NCBI GenBank assembly: GCA_902475535.1
Contig: CABRZR010000014.1
Location: forward strand, 1-62,483
Direction of reading: 5' to 3'
DNA length: 62,483 nt
Source of the DNA: QAMH01 sp900556425
Lineage (GTDB): Bacteria; Actinomycetota; Coriobacteriia; Coriobacteriales; QAMH01
Under the pieces are notes generated by a model that searched no databases, was not told the DNA's origin, and saw only the letters and a list, made by a program, of their open reading frames with translations. Both the position numbers and the translations under genes were made by a program. This document shows, piece after piece, positions 1 through 8,018 of this stretch (position 1 is the stretch's first letter; every line of letters starts with the position of its first letter).

Positions 1-59
1 ACACCCTATCCATACTCGATCGACTAGGCTTTACACACTTTTCTGCCTATATGCCAATG

Positions 60-85
60 AAAAAGCGCCCGAGAAGGGCGCTGGG
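60..85 (-). terminator. Rho-independent terminator after tRNA-Cys
   Basis: Read on the minus strand, a GC-rich stem AGCGCCC / GGGCGCT with a five-base loop is followed by a run of T. It lies just downstream of tRNA-Cys and would end the tRNA-Gly/tRNA-Cys transcript. Confidence 0.75.
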
Positions 86-93
86 GGAGTCGA

Positions 94-167
94 TGGAGGC
101 GACGACCGGAATCGAACCGGTGATAAAGGCTTTGCAGGCCTCTGCCTTACCGCTTGGCCACGTCGCC
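94..167 (-). tRNA. tRNA-Cys (GCA)
   Basis: On the minus strand a full cloverleaf can be drawn. The acceptor stem is GGCGACG pairing with CGTCGCC, the anticodon loop is CTGCAAA giving anticodon GCA, and the T arm holds GGTTCGATTCC. The discriminator is T and the 3' CCA is encoded. It is about 55 bp downstream of tRNA-Gly on the same strand. Confidence 0.95.
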
Positions 168-188
168 ATGCTGCGTGCTTTGAGTAAA

Positions 189-214
189 AGAGCCGACTGG
201 GAAGCCGGCTCTTG
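189..214 (-). terminator. Hairpin between tRNA-Gly and tRNA-Cys
   Basis: The minus strand reads AGAGCCGGCTTCCCAGTCGG then CTCT and TTTT, a strong stem followed by T residues. It could be a partial terminator or a processing hairpin between the two tRNAs. It is placed where a terminator for tRNA-Gly would be expected. Confidence 0.5.
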
Positions 215-222
215 ACTTAGCA

Positions 223-298
223 TGGAGCGGAAGACGGGGCTCGAACCCGCGACCCCAACCTTGGCAAGGTTGTGCTCTACCAACTGAGCCACTTCCGC
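223..298 (-). tRNA. tRNA-Gly (GCC)
   Basis: The minus strand gives acceptor GCGGAAG pairing with CTTCCGC, D arm GCTCAGTTGGTAGAGC, anticodon loop TTGCCAA (anticodon GCC) and T arm GGGTTCGAGCCC. The CCA end is encoded. Confidence 0.95.
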
Positions 299-400
299 GC
301 GCAGAGCGGTATTCTAGGGAAGTTTTTGGCAAAGCGCAAGAGAAACTTGTAAAAATACGTGCTTGCGATGAAGCGTCATTCTGTTAGACTACTTTGCCAC

Positions 401-475
401 GGGCGTTTGGCGCAGCGGGAGCGCGTTTCCCTGACACGGAAAAGGCCACTGGTTCGATCCCAGTAACGCCCACCA
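401..475 (+). tRNA. tRNA-Val (GAC)
   Basis: Acceptor GGGCGTT pairs with AACGCCC. The anticodon stem TTTCC/GGAAA encloses loop CTGACAC with anticodon GAC. The T arm holds GGTTCGATCC, and CCA is encoded. It is transcribed away from the two minus-strand tRNAs. Confidence 0.95.
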
Positions 476-486
476 GGTACATGCAA

Positions 487-518
487 GGGGGCCGGGACAT
501 ATGTCTCGGCCCCCTTTT
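487..518 (+). terminator. Terminator after tRNA-Val
   Basis: GGGGGCCGGGAC and its complement GTCTCGGCCCCC form a long stem followed by TTTTC, eleven bases after the tRNA-Val CCA end. Confidence 0.85.
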
Positions 519-607
519 CGTGCGCCGACAAAGTGCTTGGTTGCCGTTTCGTAACTGGTGCGCGCTTGGGGCATGCATTACCATGAAGCACGGCTTTTAA
601 GAGAGAG

Positions 608-625
608 GTCCTGGGATACCAGGAC
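608..625 (+). other. Small hairpin in the mrp leader
   Basis: A perfect 7-bp inverted repeat, GTCCTGG-GATA-CCAGGAC, lies about 18 bp before the start codon and just before the ribosome binding site AGGGAG. It may affect mRNA stability or translation; no known riboswitch is recognised. Confidence 0.35.
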
Positions 626-643
626 GGCTTAGGGAGATTCAAC

Positions 644-1468
644 ATGGCTGAATGCAATTCCAATTGCTCCGCATGTGGCGACAGCGGATGTGCCGATCGC
701 ACCGCTCCGCAGACGCTGCAACTTCATGAGGGTACGAAGATCAAGAACGTCATCGCCGTTGCAAGTGGCAAAGGTGGTGTCGGCAAATCGCTTACGGCCG
801 CGATGCTTGCCTGCGAGCTGCGACGCCGTGGCTACGAGGTCGGCATCCTCGACGGAGATATCACGGGCCCGTCCATCCCGCGCTCCTTTGGCATCCATGA
901 GCCTCCCGCCGTCGACGAGGACGGCATGCTGAGGCCGGCCGAGACCAAGACGGGCATCAAGGTCGTGTCAACCAACATGCTTACCGCCGACGAGGCGACG
1001 CCGTTCCTCTGGCGCGGCCCTGTCCTCAATGGCATCCTCACGCAGTTCTACAGCGACATCAACTGGGGCGAGCTCGACTACCTCATCGTCGACATGCCTC
1101 CGGGAACGGGCGATATCCCCATGACGGTCTTCCAGCAGTTCCCGCTCAAGGGCGTTGTCATTGCCACTGCACCACAGGTGCTCGTCAACATGATCGTCGA
1201 GAAGGCCATTCGCATGACCGAGCACATGAACGTGCCGGTTCTGGGCCTGGTCGAGAACATGTCATACTACGAGTGCCCTGACTGCGGCTCGCGTCACGAG
1301 ATCTTTGGCAAGTCCGAGGTCGAAGCCATTGCCAAGAGCAAGGGCATCGATGCCTGGGCCTGCGTGCCAATGGATCCGAAGATTTCGGCCGAGGTCGACT
1401 CGGGCAATGTCGAGGACATCAAGGGCGACTGGCTTGACCCGATCGTCAACAAGATTGAGTCAATCTAG
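644..1468 (+). CDS. mrp: Mrp/NBP35-family Fe-S carrier ATPase
   Basis: This 274-residue protein is a cytosolic P-loop ATPase of the Mrp/ApbC/NBP35 type, a family that binds and transfers [4Fe-4S] clusters to apo-proteins. The deviant Walker A motif SGKGGVGKS lies near residue 45, followed by DGDITGPS and DMPPGTGD. The N-terminus holds a Cys-rich stretch (C4, C8, C11, C16) like the N-terminal ferredoxin-like motif of NBP35-type members. A C-terminal CPDC motif near residue 210 is the usual dimer cluster site. The ATG is preceded by AGGGAG at good spacing, and a terminator follows. A general cluster carrier would suit a genome rich in Fe-S molybdoenzymes. The family call is secure; the client proteins are unknown. 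Confidence 0.92.
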   Translation: MAECNSNCSACGDSGCADRTAPQTLQLHEGTKIKNVIAVASGKGGVGKSLTAAMLACELRRRGYEVGILDGDITGPSIPRSFGIHEPPAVDEDGMLRPAETKTGIKVVSTNMLTADEATPFLWRGPVLNGILTQFYSDINWGELDYLIVDMPPGTGDIPMTVFQQFPLKGVVIATAPQVLVNMIVEKAIRMTEHMNVPVLGLVENMSYYECPDCGSRHEIFGKSEVEAIAKSKGIDAWACVPMDPKISAEVDSGNVEDIKGDWLDPIVNKIESI

Positions 1469-1515
1469 TACTTGACTCCTTGTGCACAAAGCGCTTATCA
1501 GTGCACGAACATGAT

Positions 1516-1570
1516 GGGGATTTCGCCGAAAGCGGTGCAGATTGCGCACACAGGCGAAATCCCCATTTTC
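1516..1570 (+). terminator. Terminator after mrp
   Basis: A perfect 12-bp stem (GGGGATTTCGCC with GGCGAAATCCCC) encloses a loop of about 25 bases and is followed by ATTTTC. It separates mrp from the molybdoenzyme operon. Confidence 0.75.
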
Positions 1571-1793
1571 CTAGCTTCACATAACCTTCATCCCGTGATT
1601 TAATACGGAAGTTAGACGTTAGACGTCGGCATTGCCATGTCCGCTTGTCGTTGCGGGTGCAGGCGCTGCAGGCAGACAACGTCAACACGCGAAGATGGCG
1701 ACGTCTTCGTAGGAGGTGTTCCGCATGACTGCATGGTCTGCGGAAAGCAGGTAATGCAAACATGTGGCAAGAGAGAATGAAGGAGGAGGCAGA
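1571..1793 (+). promoter_or_regulatory. Structured leader of the first molybdoenzyme operon
   Basis: About 220 bp without a conventional gene. It holds a direct repeat TTAGACG-TTAGACG (near 1611), a hairpin CGAAGA...TCTTCG (1690-1709) and a hairpin TCCGCA...TGCGGA (near 1720-1745). A strong Shine-Dalgarno TAGGAGGTG precedes a nine-codon ORF at 1725-1754. The operon start follows another strong site, AGGAGGAGG (1781). The layout suggests leader-based control, but no known riboswitch class was recognised. Confidence 0.35.
1725..1754 (+). CDS. Candidate nine-residue leader peptide
   Basis: ATG at 1725 follows TAGGAGGTG at ideal spacing and is read as MTAWSAESR then TAA. The ORF overlaps the TCCGCA...TGCGGA inverted repeat and ends about 40 bases before the start of the MopB gene. 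It could be a translated leader acting on downstream expression, or chance. No family is known. Confidence 0.25.
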   Translation: MTAWSAESR

Positions 1794-4679
1794 GTGAGAG
1801 ACTATTCATCGACGAAATGGTTGGATGAAATCCACGCAGAAGGCGTGGAGGTCAAGAAGTCATGCTGCTATTTCTGCCATCAGAACTGCGGTGTTCTGGC
1901 TTACGTCAAGGACGGTAAGCTCATCTACGCCGAAGGCGATCCGGATCATCCCACCAACGCTGGTGGCCTGTGCACTCGTGGCAACCAGGCCTACACGTTC
2001 GTGGATAATCCGTCGCGCATCAACTACCCGATGAAGCGCGCAGGCGAAAAGGGCGAGAACAAGTGGGAGCGCGTCTCCTGGGATCAGGCCCTGACCGAGA
2101 TCGCCGCCAAGCTCAACCAGATCAAGGAGGAGTCTGGCGCAGAGGCAGTCGCCGCTGCGGCCGGTACCCTGCGTACCGACGACTGGGCAAGGCGTCGCTT
2201 CCTCAATATGTTCGGAACGCCCAACGGCTTCCACAACGCCCTGCTGTGCTGGATTCCGACCTTCATGGTCGAGACCGCCATCAACGGCTGGTCTCCGTTC
2301 GAGACCGACCTGGGCGCGTCCAAGTGCGTCATCCTGTGGGGCTTCAACCCCGGCGCATCTTCCATGCCCGGCATGCACGGTTACACCGACCTGCAGAAGG
2401 CCACCGGCATGAAGCTCATCGTCGTCGACCCGCGTTACTCCGAGACCGCGGCTCATGCAGACCTCTGGCTGCCGCTGCGTCCGGGTTCTGACACGGCTCT
2501 GTCCATGGCGATGATCAACGTCATCATGAACGAGTTCATCTATGACATGGACTTCGTCGATCAGTGGTGCGAGGGCTTCGACGAGCTTCGTGACTACATC
2601 GAGCCGTACACCCCCGAGTGGGCTGCGCCCCTCACCTGGCTCGATCCTGAGCTCATCCGCCAGGCCGCTCGCATGTACGCGACCAACCGTCCCGGCAACA
2701 TCCAGTGGGGCTGCACCTGGGATCAGCTCGGCCGCACGGCCGGTGCCGGCATGCACGCCCGCTCGATTCTGCGCGCCATCTGCGGCAACCTCGACTGCCC
2801 CGGCGGCGACGGCATGCCCGGTCCCGCGGCATATGTCACCGACGAGGAGCTCGAGGCCAACGACCGCCTGCCCGTCGAGATGCGCGCCAAGCAGATCGGT
2901 GCTGACAAGTACAAGATGACCTCCTGGCCCGGCTACGAGCGCCTTTCCCAGATTTCCAAGGACAAGTGGGGCAAGGCCTTCACCGCCGAGTGGATGTGCG
3001 AGGCTCATGGCCCGTCCGTCTTCAAGGCCATCCTCACGGGCGACCCGTACCAGGTTCGCGCGCTGTTCGTCAGCGGCTCCAATCCGCTGTCGTCCTATGG
3101 CGATGCCAAGATGACCTTCGAGGCTTGCAAGCAGGTCGAGTTCCTGGTCGTCCTCGAGTACTTCATGACCCCGACGGCCCTCATGGCCGACTTCGTACTG
3201 CCGGTCGCAGGTGCCATGGAGCGCCCGATGGTTCACACCAACTACGGCGTCACCGACTCCATCGTTTGCTCCGAGCGCGCCATCTGGCCGATGTACGAGC
3301 GCAAGACCGACTACAACATCTGGAGGGACCTGGGCCTTGCCTGCGGTCAGACCGAAGAGGACTGGCCCTGGCCGGAGCTTGAGGACGCGTACTTCCACGT
3401 TCTTTCGCCGCTTGGTCTCCCCATCACGGACTACAACGACTTCGTCGCTCGCTTCCGCATGTACTATCCGCCGCTGCAGTACCAGAAGTACCTGCAGAAG
3501 GGCCAGTTCTGCACCGCCTCGGGCAAGGTCGAGCTCAAGTGCTCGGTCTTCGAGGAGTTCGGTCTGCCGGCCTTCCCGAAGTACATCGGTCCGGCCGAGA
3601 ACGAGATCGACGATCCCGAGGTTGCAGCCGAGTATCCCATCGTCCTCACGACGGGCGGCGGCTTCATGCCGTTCCACCACTCGGAGCACTTCAACAATCC
3701 GATCATCCGCTACATCAAGCCCGATCCGTACTTCACCATCCATCCCGACCTCGCCCTCACGCTGGGCATCGAGATGGGCGACTGGTGCTGGATCGAGACC
3801 CGTCGTGGCCGCATCAAGATGCGCGCCAATGTCGAGCCGGGCATCGATCCGCGCGCGATCTACACGCAGCGCGGCTGGTGGTTCCCCGAGCGTAGCCCCG
3901 AAGGCCCCGAGCCCTTTGGCTGCCTCGAGTCCAACACCAACGTGCTCACGTCCGTCGATGACGAGCACTGCGATCCGCTGACCGGCTGCTGGGCCAACCG
4001 TGGCCTCATGTGCAAGGTCTACAAGTGCACCGACATCGACTACGAGTACACGGAGCGCGACTGCCAGTTCTCCATCCCCGGCTCCGCCTTCGCTTCCGAG
4101 GGCCCGGGCGTGCATGCCATGCCGAGCACCCAGAAGATGGCACTCGAGTTTGCCGAGCCCGTCTTCGCGCAGCCCGACTTCGAGGTTCCCGAGGGTCTCA
4201 CCTGGGATTACCGCAAGCGTGCTTGCTATGACGAGAATGGCCGCCGCTACGATCAAGCCTCTGGCTGGATGGTCGACGATGCGACGGGCACCTTCTACCA
4301 GATGGGTACGGGTTACAAGTACATCTCCTACAATGGCGACTTCCTGCTCGACGAGAGCACGGGTCAGTTCTACGACTTCTCCATGCAGCCCTGCGAGGGC
4401 CCGCAGGCCGATTTCGAGCTGCCCGCCGGCACGACGTGGAACCCCGTCACGCTCAAGGCCGAGGATGACAAGGGCCGTTACTATGACACGGGCAGTGGTT
4501 GGCTGATCGATCCGACGAGTTCCTTCCACTATCAGCCGGGCACCGGTTATCGCTTCGTGCAGCACGAGGGTGGTAACTACCTGGTCGACGAGGAGAAGAA
4601 CGACTGGTACGACTTCTCGATGCAGCCCGTCGAAGCGCCCTATAACATCAAGGACGCCAACGTCCAAGCGAACCAGTAG
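1794..4679 (+). CDS. Molybdopterin oxidoreductase catalytic subunit (acetylene hydratase-like MopB)
   Basis: A 961-residue DMSO-reductase-family catalytic subunit binding bis-MGD molybdenum or tungsten. GTG 1794 is chosen because AGGAGGAGG sits just upstream; a GTG 30 bp earlier lacks such a site. C25-x2-C28-x3-C32-x27-C60 fits one [4Fe-4S] cluster. C152 in an LLCWIP context is in the region of the metal ligand, as in acetylene hydratase-type members. No Tat signal is visible, so it is probably cytoplasmic. The C-terminus (about 801-945) adds two 66-67 residue aromatic-rich tandem repeats, each ending YDFSMQP, not part of the usual family. A ferredoxin and an NrfD anchor follow, completing a quinone-linked complex of the CISM type. 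The substrate cannot be told from sequence. Confidence 0.85.
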   Translation: MRDYSSTKWLDEIHAEGVEVKKSCCYFCHQNCGVLAYVKDGKLIYAEGDPDHPTNAGGLCTRGNQAYTFVDNPSRINYPMKRAGEKGENKWERVSWDQALTEIAAKLNQIKEESGAEAVAAAAGTLRTDDWARRRFLNMFGTPNGFHNALLCWIPTFMVETAINGWSPFETDLGASKCVILWGFNPGASSMPGMHGYTDLQKATGMKLIVVDPRYSETAAHADLWLPLRPGSDTALSMAMINVIMNEFIYDMDFVDQWCEGFDELRDYIEPYTPEWAAPLTWLDPELIRQAARMYATNRPGNIQWGCTWDQLGRTAGAGMHARSILRAICGNLDCPGGDGMPGPAAYVTDEELEANDRLPVEMRAKQIGADKYKMTSWPGYERLSQISKDKWGKAFTAEWMCEAHGPSVFKAILTGDPYQVRALFVSGSNPLSSYGDAKMTFEACKQVEFLVVLEYFMTPTALMADFVLPVAGAMERPMVHTNYGVTDSIVCSERAIWPMYERKTDYNIWRDLGLACGQTEEDWPWPELEDAYFHVLSPLGLPITDYNDFVARFRMYYPPLQYQKYLQKGQFCTASGKVELKCSVFEEFGLPAFPKYIGPAENEIDDPEVAAEYPIVLTTGGGFMPFHHSEHFNNPIIRYIKPDPYFTIHPDLALTLGIEMGDWCWIETRRGRIKMRANVEPGIDPRAIYTQRGWWFPERSPEGPEPFGCLESNTNVLTSVDDEHCDPLTGCWANRGLMCKVYKCTDIDYEYTERDCQFSIPGSAFASEGPGVHAMPSTQKMALEFAEPVFAQPDFEVPEGLTWDYRKRACYDENGRRYDQASGWMVDDATGTFYQMGTGYKYISYNGDFLLDESTGQFYDFSMQPCEGPQADFELPAGTTWNPVTLKAEDDKGRYYDTGSGWLIDPTSSFHYQPGTGYRFVQHEGGNYLVDEEKNDWYDFSMQPVEAPYNIKDANVQANQ

Positions 4680-4695
4680 AGAGAGGAGGACTGGA

Positions 4696-5259
4696 ATGAC
4701 CCGTTACGCAATGGTTATGGACCAGCGTCGTTGCATTGGTTGCTCGTCATGCACCATCGCATGTCGCACCTGGAACGAGCTGCCCATTGACATCATCTAC
4801 AACCCCGTTGTATCCAACGGAGCAGAGGGCGTGTGGCCTCATGTCCACATGACCTTCACGCCGCTCATCTGCATGCACTGCGACAAGCCCGCTTGCGTGC
4901 CCGCCTGCCCGACCGGCGCGTCCCGCCAGGACGACGACGGTATCGTGTGGGTTGAGCCTTCCCAGTGCATGGGATGCAAGGTCTGCGCGAATGCGTGCCC
5001 CTACGGCGCTCGCGACATGAACGAGCACGAGGGCTACATCCGCAAGTGCACCTTCTGCAAGGATCGTGTCCGCGAGGGCGAGCAGCCCTTCTGCGTCATG
5101 ACCTGCCATCAGAAGGCCCGCACGTTCGGCGATCTCGATGACCCCAACAGCGAGGTCTCGAAGCTCGTGAACTCGTATTACACCGAGCAGGTCTATCCCG
5201 AGCTTGGTACCGAGCCCATGATCTACTACATCCCCGATTTAGGAGGTACGGTACAGTGA
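4696..5259 (+). CDS. Four-cluster ferredoxin subunit (DmsB/PhsB-like)
   Basis: A 187-residue electron-transfer subunit with four Cys motifs: CIGCSSCTIAC (near 13), CMHCDKPACVPAC, CMGCKVCANAC and CTFCKDR...CVMTC. These are the set expected for four [4Fe-4S] clusters, as in DmsB, PhsB and NrfC. It would carry electrons between the NrfD membrane subunit and the MopB subunit. The ATG follows GAGAGGAGGA and lies 16 bp after the MopB stop. The longer frame open upstream only overlaps the MopB gene. The stop overlaps the next gene's start by four bases, which implies coupled translation. Confidence 0.9.
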   Translation: MTRYAMVMDQRRCIGCSSCTIACRTWNELPIDIIYNPVVSNGAEGVWPHVHMTFTPLICMHCDKPACVPACPTGASRQDDDGIVWVEPSQCMGCKVCANACPYGARDMNEHEGYIRKCTFCKDRVREGEQPFCVMTCHQKARTFGDLDDPNSEVSKLVNSYYTEQVYPELGTEPMIYYIPDLGGTVQ

Positions 5260-6347
5260 AACAGTTCTGGATTTGGCCTATCGCCCTCTACCTCTTCTTG
5301 GGCGGCCTTGGTGGCGGCATGATGGCGACCGCCGCCGTTGTCGGATTGATTATTGCGCCGTCTGCTCTTACCAGCGGTGCTCTGGTTTGGGGCGTCTTCA
5401 TCGCCTTCCTCATCCTGGGCATCGGCACTGGCCTGCTCGTCTTCGAGCTCGGCCAGCCGTGGATCTTCTACCGTGCCTTCGTGACGAGGACCTCGGTCAT
5501 CAAGTGGGGCGCCGTGTTCCTCTCCATCTCGATGATCGCAGGCGTGCTCTTCATCTTCTGGGAGCTCTCCTGGCTCACGTTCCTGCCCTTCATTCCGTAT
5601 GAAGGCGTCGCGCAGGTGCTGCTCGGCATCGCAGGCTTCTTTGGCCTCTGCGTCACGATCTACACGGGCGTTCTGCTCTCCAGCATGAAGTCCCGTCCGT
5701 TCTGGAACACGCCGGTTCTGCCCGTGCTCTTCATGGTGTCCGGCTGCTCCACGGGTGCGGCCCTGCTCTCCATGTGCATCGGCGTGTGGCCCTTCCCGGC
5801 CGAGTGGCTGCAGGTTAACCTGTCCACGCCGCTTGCCGCGCTGCTCACCGAGGAGCTGCGTCACATCCTGCACGTTGCCGACGCGATTCTCATCGCACTC
5901 GAGCTCGTCGTGCTGCTCCTGTACGTGATGCTGCAGTTCTGCGCCTCCAACGAGACCGCCAAGTCCCATGCGGAGCGCTGGGTTCGTGGCGAGTGGGCCG
6001 GTTACTTCTGGGGCCTCATGGTCTGCTGCGGTCTGGTCATCCCGTTCGTGCTCAACATCACGAGCGTGGGCGGCTATGCTTCGCAGATCATTGCCCTCAT
6101 GGGTGGCTGCCTGCTGCGCTTCATGATTATCTGGAGCTACCAGCGCCGCGTCACCCCCGCAGAGCTCAAGTACTACACGCGTCTGCCGCAGAGCCACCAG
6201 GACTTCATGGATTACTGGGAGGCTGGCAAGGAGTACTGGACGTGGGTTACGCCTGCTGGCGAGGTTGCTGACGAGGCACCTGCCGATGGTCCCGATGAGG
6301 TTTACCAGACCTCTGGCCCCAACCCGGCCATGACTGGCGCCCAGTAG
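5256..6347 (+). CDS. NrfD/PsrC-type membrane anchor subunit
   Basis: A 363-residue integral membrane protein with about eight hydrophobic helices, starting with a glycine-rich first helix (LGGLGGGMMA). This pattern is typical of NrfD/PsrC/DmsC quinone-interacting anchors. It should exchange electrons with menaquinone and pass them through the ferredoxin to the MopB subunit. GTG 5256 overlaps the preceding stop and follows TAGGAGGTAC. The C-terminal about 40 residues are hydrophilic and acidic. The gene closes the operon, with a strong terminator about 40 bp later. Confidence 0.88.
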   Translation: MKQFWIWPIALYLFLGGLGGGMMATAAVVGLIIAPSALTSGALVWGVFIAFLILGIGTGLLVFELGQPWIFYRAFVTRTSVIKWGAVFLSISMIAGVLFIFWELSWLTFLPFIPYEGVAQVLLGIAGFFGLCVTIYTGVLLSSMKSRPFWNTPVLPVLFMVSGCSTGAALLSMCIGVWPFPAEWLQVNLSTPLAALLTEELRHILHVADAILIALELVVLLLYVMLQFCASNETAKSHAERWVRGEWAGYFWGLMVCCGLVIPFVLNITSVGGYASQIIALMGGCLLRFMIIWSYQRRVTPAELKYYTRLPQSHQDFMDYWEAGKEYWTWVTPAGEVADEAPADGPDEVYQTSGPNPAMTGAQ

Positions 6348-6387
6348 GATCTGCTTTTGCAGCTTGCTGCGAGCGAGTAATGCGAAC

Positions 6388-6423
6388 GACCCCCGTCTCC
6401 TCCAAGAGGCGGGGGTCTTTGTT
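6388..6423 (+). terminator. Terminator of the MopB-ferredoxin-NrfD operon
   Basis: GACCCCCG pairs with CGGGGGTC around a short loop, followed by TTTGTTTGG. It separates the operon from the HdrD-like gene. Confidence 0.85.
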
Positions 6424-6472
6424 TGGTGTGGCGGAGAAGCCGGCAGCTTTTTACTCATTTGCAAGCGTGTAT

Positions 6473-6499
6473 GTGTCAGGGGGTCAGACCCCCTGACAC
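6473..6499. repeat. 27-bp palindrome, family A
   Basis: A perfect palindrome: GTGTCAGGGGGTC, one central A, then the exact complement. Related copies lie at 31499-31523 and, degenerate, at 33917-33944. It sits immediately upstream of a TATAAT box. Confidence 0.85.
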
Positions 6500-6506
6500 A
6501 TTGGCG

Positions 6507-6512
6507 TATAAT
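6507..6512 (+). promoter_or_regulatory. -10 box of the HdrD-like gene
   Basis: A consensus TATAAT lies 34 bp before the ATG. No good -35 box is seen; the family A palindrome occupies that region, so the palindrome may affect this promoter. Confidence 0.45.
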
Positions 6513-6545
6513 CGGGCACAAACACGGTGCGAGGAAGGACTCGAG

Positions 6546-7700
6546 ATGCATCATCCCCTTGAAGATGTGCAGGATTTTTCTGACAGCTGCATTCGCTGCG
6601 GCCTCTGTGCTCAGACCGATTGCGGCAACTTCTCGAATGGCGAACCCAATCTCGGCGAGTTGTGCGAGTCCATCCTCAACGGCGAGGAAACCTGGGATTA
6701 CGCGCCCTTCACGTGCGCGCTGTGCAATCGGTGCACGATTAATTGCCCGGTCGATCTGGTCGCCTCACGTGCCAACAAGCCGCTCAGGGCACTGCTACTT
6801 AAGCAGAAGCCCGAGCTGAGGCCTCTGTACCGCAAGTTCAGGACGGATCTCAAGTACAACGTGTTCTCGGCGCTGCGCGCACGTGATACCGGGGACATCA
6901 CCAACGTCACGTATATCCAAGGCGAGGCCAACTTGGGGGACGACGCCAACCACACCGCGTTCTTTCCGGGCTGTGCGCTGTATGCGTATGCTCCCGACCT
7001 GACTGCCAAGGTCTCGCAGTGGCTGCGCGACGAGGACATCGCCGCCTATACCCTTACGATATGCTGCGGAGCAACCTTCTACGATGTCGGTTTCTATGAC
7101 GAGTACGATGCCTATCGTGAGCACGTGCAGGCTTTTCTGCGCGAGAAGGAAATCGAGCGCCTGGTCGTGACCTGTCCGCACTGCGCTCATCTGCTGCCTC
7201 AACTGATCGAGGGAATGGAAATCGAGATCGTGCGTCTGCCCGATCTGCTCGTCGAGCGTGGCATGGTGTCGCAGAGCACCGAGATCATCACCTTTCACGA
7301 TGCGTGTTACGACCGCTCTGCTGGTTTCTTTGGCAGTGCGGCACGCAGCTTGTTTGAGAACGCGACATTTAAGAGCATGCCGCACGAGAAACGCGATTGC
7401 CTGTGCTGCGGTGGGGGTGGCATGGTGAGCGTGTACGCTCCCGATTACTGCGCGTATCGCCGCAACCTGCGTTTGGCCGAAATTGACGGAGTGGATGCCG
7501 ATCGCGTGCTGTCGACCTGCTTCTCATGTGTCAATTCGTTGCAACGCGGTGTGGGAAGCACGCCCGTGCAGCATTACCTCGAGCAGATTTTCGATTGCCC
7601 CGTCGATTGGGGTGAAGTGTACGCGAACGTTGATGCGCTTTTTGCCGACCCGGCGTACGCGGAGCTTTCGGAGGGCGAGGAACTGACGCTCGTCGACTAA
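6546..7700 (+). CDS. HdrD/GlpC-like (Fe-S)-binding CCG-domain protein
   Basis: A 384-residue cytosolic Fe-S protein. ATG 6546 is chosen for the GAGGAAGGA site upstream, although the frame is open further 5'. The N-terminus has two [4Fe-4S] motifs, CIRCGLCAQTDCG and CALCNRCTINCP, as in GlpC and HdrD. Two CCG-type motifs follow, CCGATFYD and CCGGGGM, with TCPHCAH and FHDACYD between. Such proteins pass electrons to thiols, quinones or flavoproteins. Despite standing next to the first MopB operon it has its own promoter and lies beyond a terminator, so a link is possible but unproven. Confidence 0.8.
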   Translation: MHHPLEDVQDFSDSCIRCGLCAQTDCGNFSNGEPNLGELCESILNGEETWDYAPFTCALCNRCTINCPVDLVASRANKPLRALLLKQKPELRPLYRKFRTDLKYNVFSALRARDTGDITNVTYIQGEANLGDDANHTAFFPGCALYAYAPDLTAKVSQWLRDEDIAAYTLTICCGATFYDVGFYDEYDAYREHVQAFLREKEIERLVVTCPHCAHLLPQLIEGMEIEIVRLPDLLVERGMVSQSTEIITFHDACYDRSAGFFGSAARSLFENATFKSMPHEKRDCLCCGGGGMVSVYAPDYCAYRRNLRLAEIDGVDADRVLSTCFSCVNSLQRGVGSTPVQHYLEQIFDCPVDWGEVYANVDALFADPAYAELSEGEELTLVD

Positions 7701-7750
7701 CGAGAGAGGCCTCACCATCATTTCGACCTGGGATGTGTAAGCCGCTTCTT

Positions 7751-7942
7751 GTCATTCCGACCGAAGGGGCCGCCAGGCCCCGGAGTGGAGGAATCTCGTG
7801 GGTTATGGCCAGCGCGAGATTTCTCGACTCCGCTCACTCCGTTCGCTTCGCTCGAAATGACAGATGGGGCGCCCACCTCGTTCGCTTCGGTCGGAATGAC
7901 AGATGGGGGCAACCGTCTCGTCCGCTCCGCTCGAAATGACAG
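7751..7942. repeat. GTCATT-CGA repeat cluster (family E)
   Basis: The 7701-8018 gap holds no supportable gene. Most of it is a repeat block opening with GTCATTCCGACCGAAGGGG. It closes with three tandem copies of a unit containing TCGCTTCGCTCGAAATGACAG. It resembles the widespread GTCATTCCGAGCG-type intergenic repeats. Related blocks lie at 48385-48419 and 51798-51993. ORFs read through it are artefacts. Confidence 0.8.
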
Positions 7943-8004
7943 ACAAGGGCGCTCCGTCTCCGTGTTGTAACCGGAGAGTCCCCGTGTTTGTTCGGTGCAT
8001 GCAG

Positions 8005-8010
8005 TACAAT
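8005..8010 (+). promoter_or_regulatory. -10 box close to the second MopB start
   Basis: TACAAT ends eight bases before the ATG at 8019 and no Shine-Dalgarno is visible. If this is the -10 box, the mRNA would start at or almost at the ATG, that is leaderless or nearly so. Confidence 0.35.
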
Positions 8011-8018
8011 CATGAGCT

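Noticed and set aside
1571..1793. Moco riboswitch before the first MopB gene
   Set aside because: Stems exist, but the conserved Moco core could not be recognised by eye; a covariance search is needed.
1860..4667. A 935-codon open frame on the minus strand, opposite the first MopB gene
   Set aside because: It is an antisense shadow in GC-rich coding DNA. The plus-strand frame has all MopB motifs and a ribosome site; the antisense translation has low-complexity composition and no motif.
7733..8009. Short open frames of 60-108 codons in the repeat gap
   Set aside because: They translate the GTCATT-CGA repeat units and have no ribosome sites or relatives.
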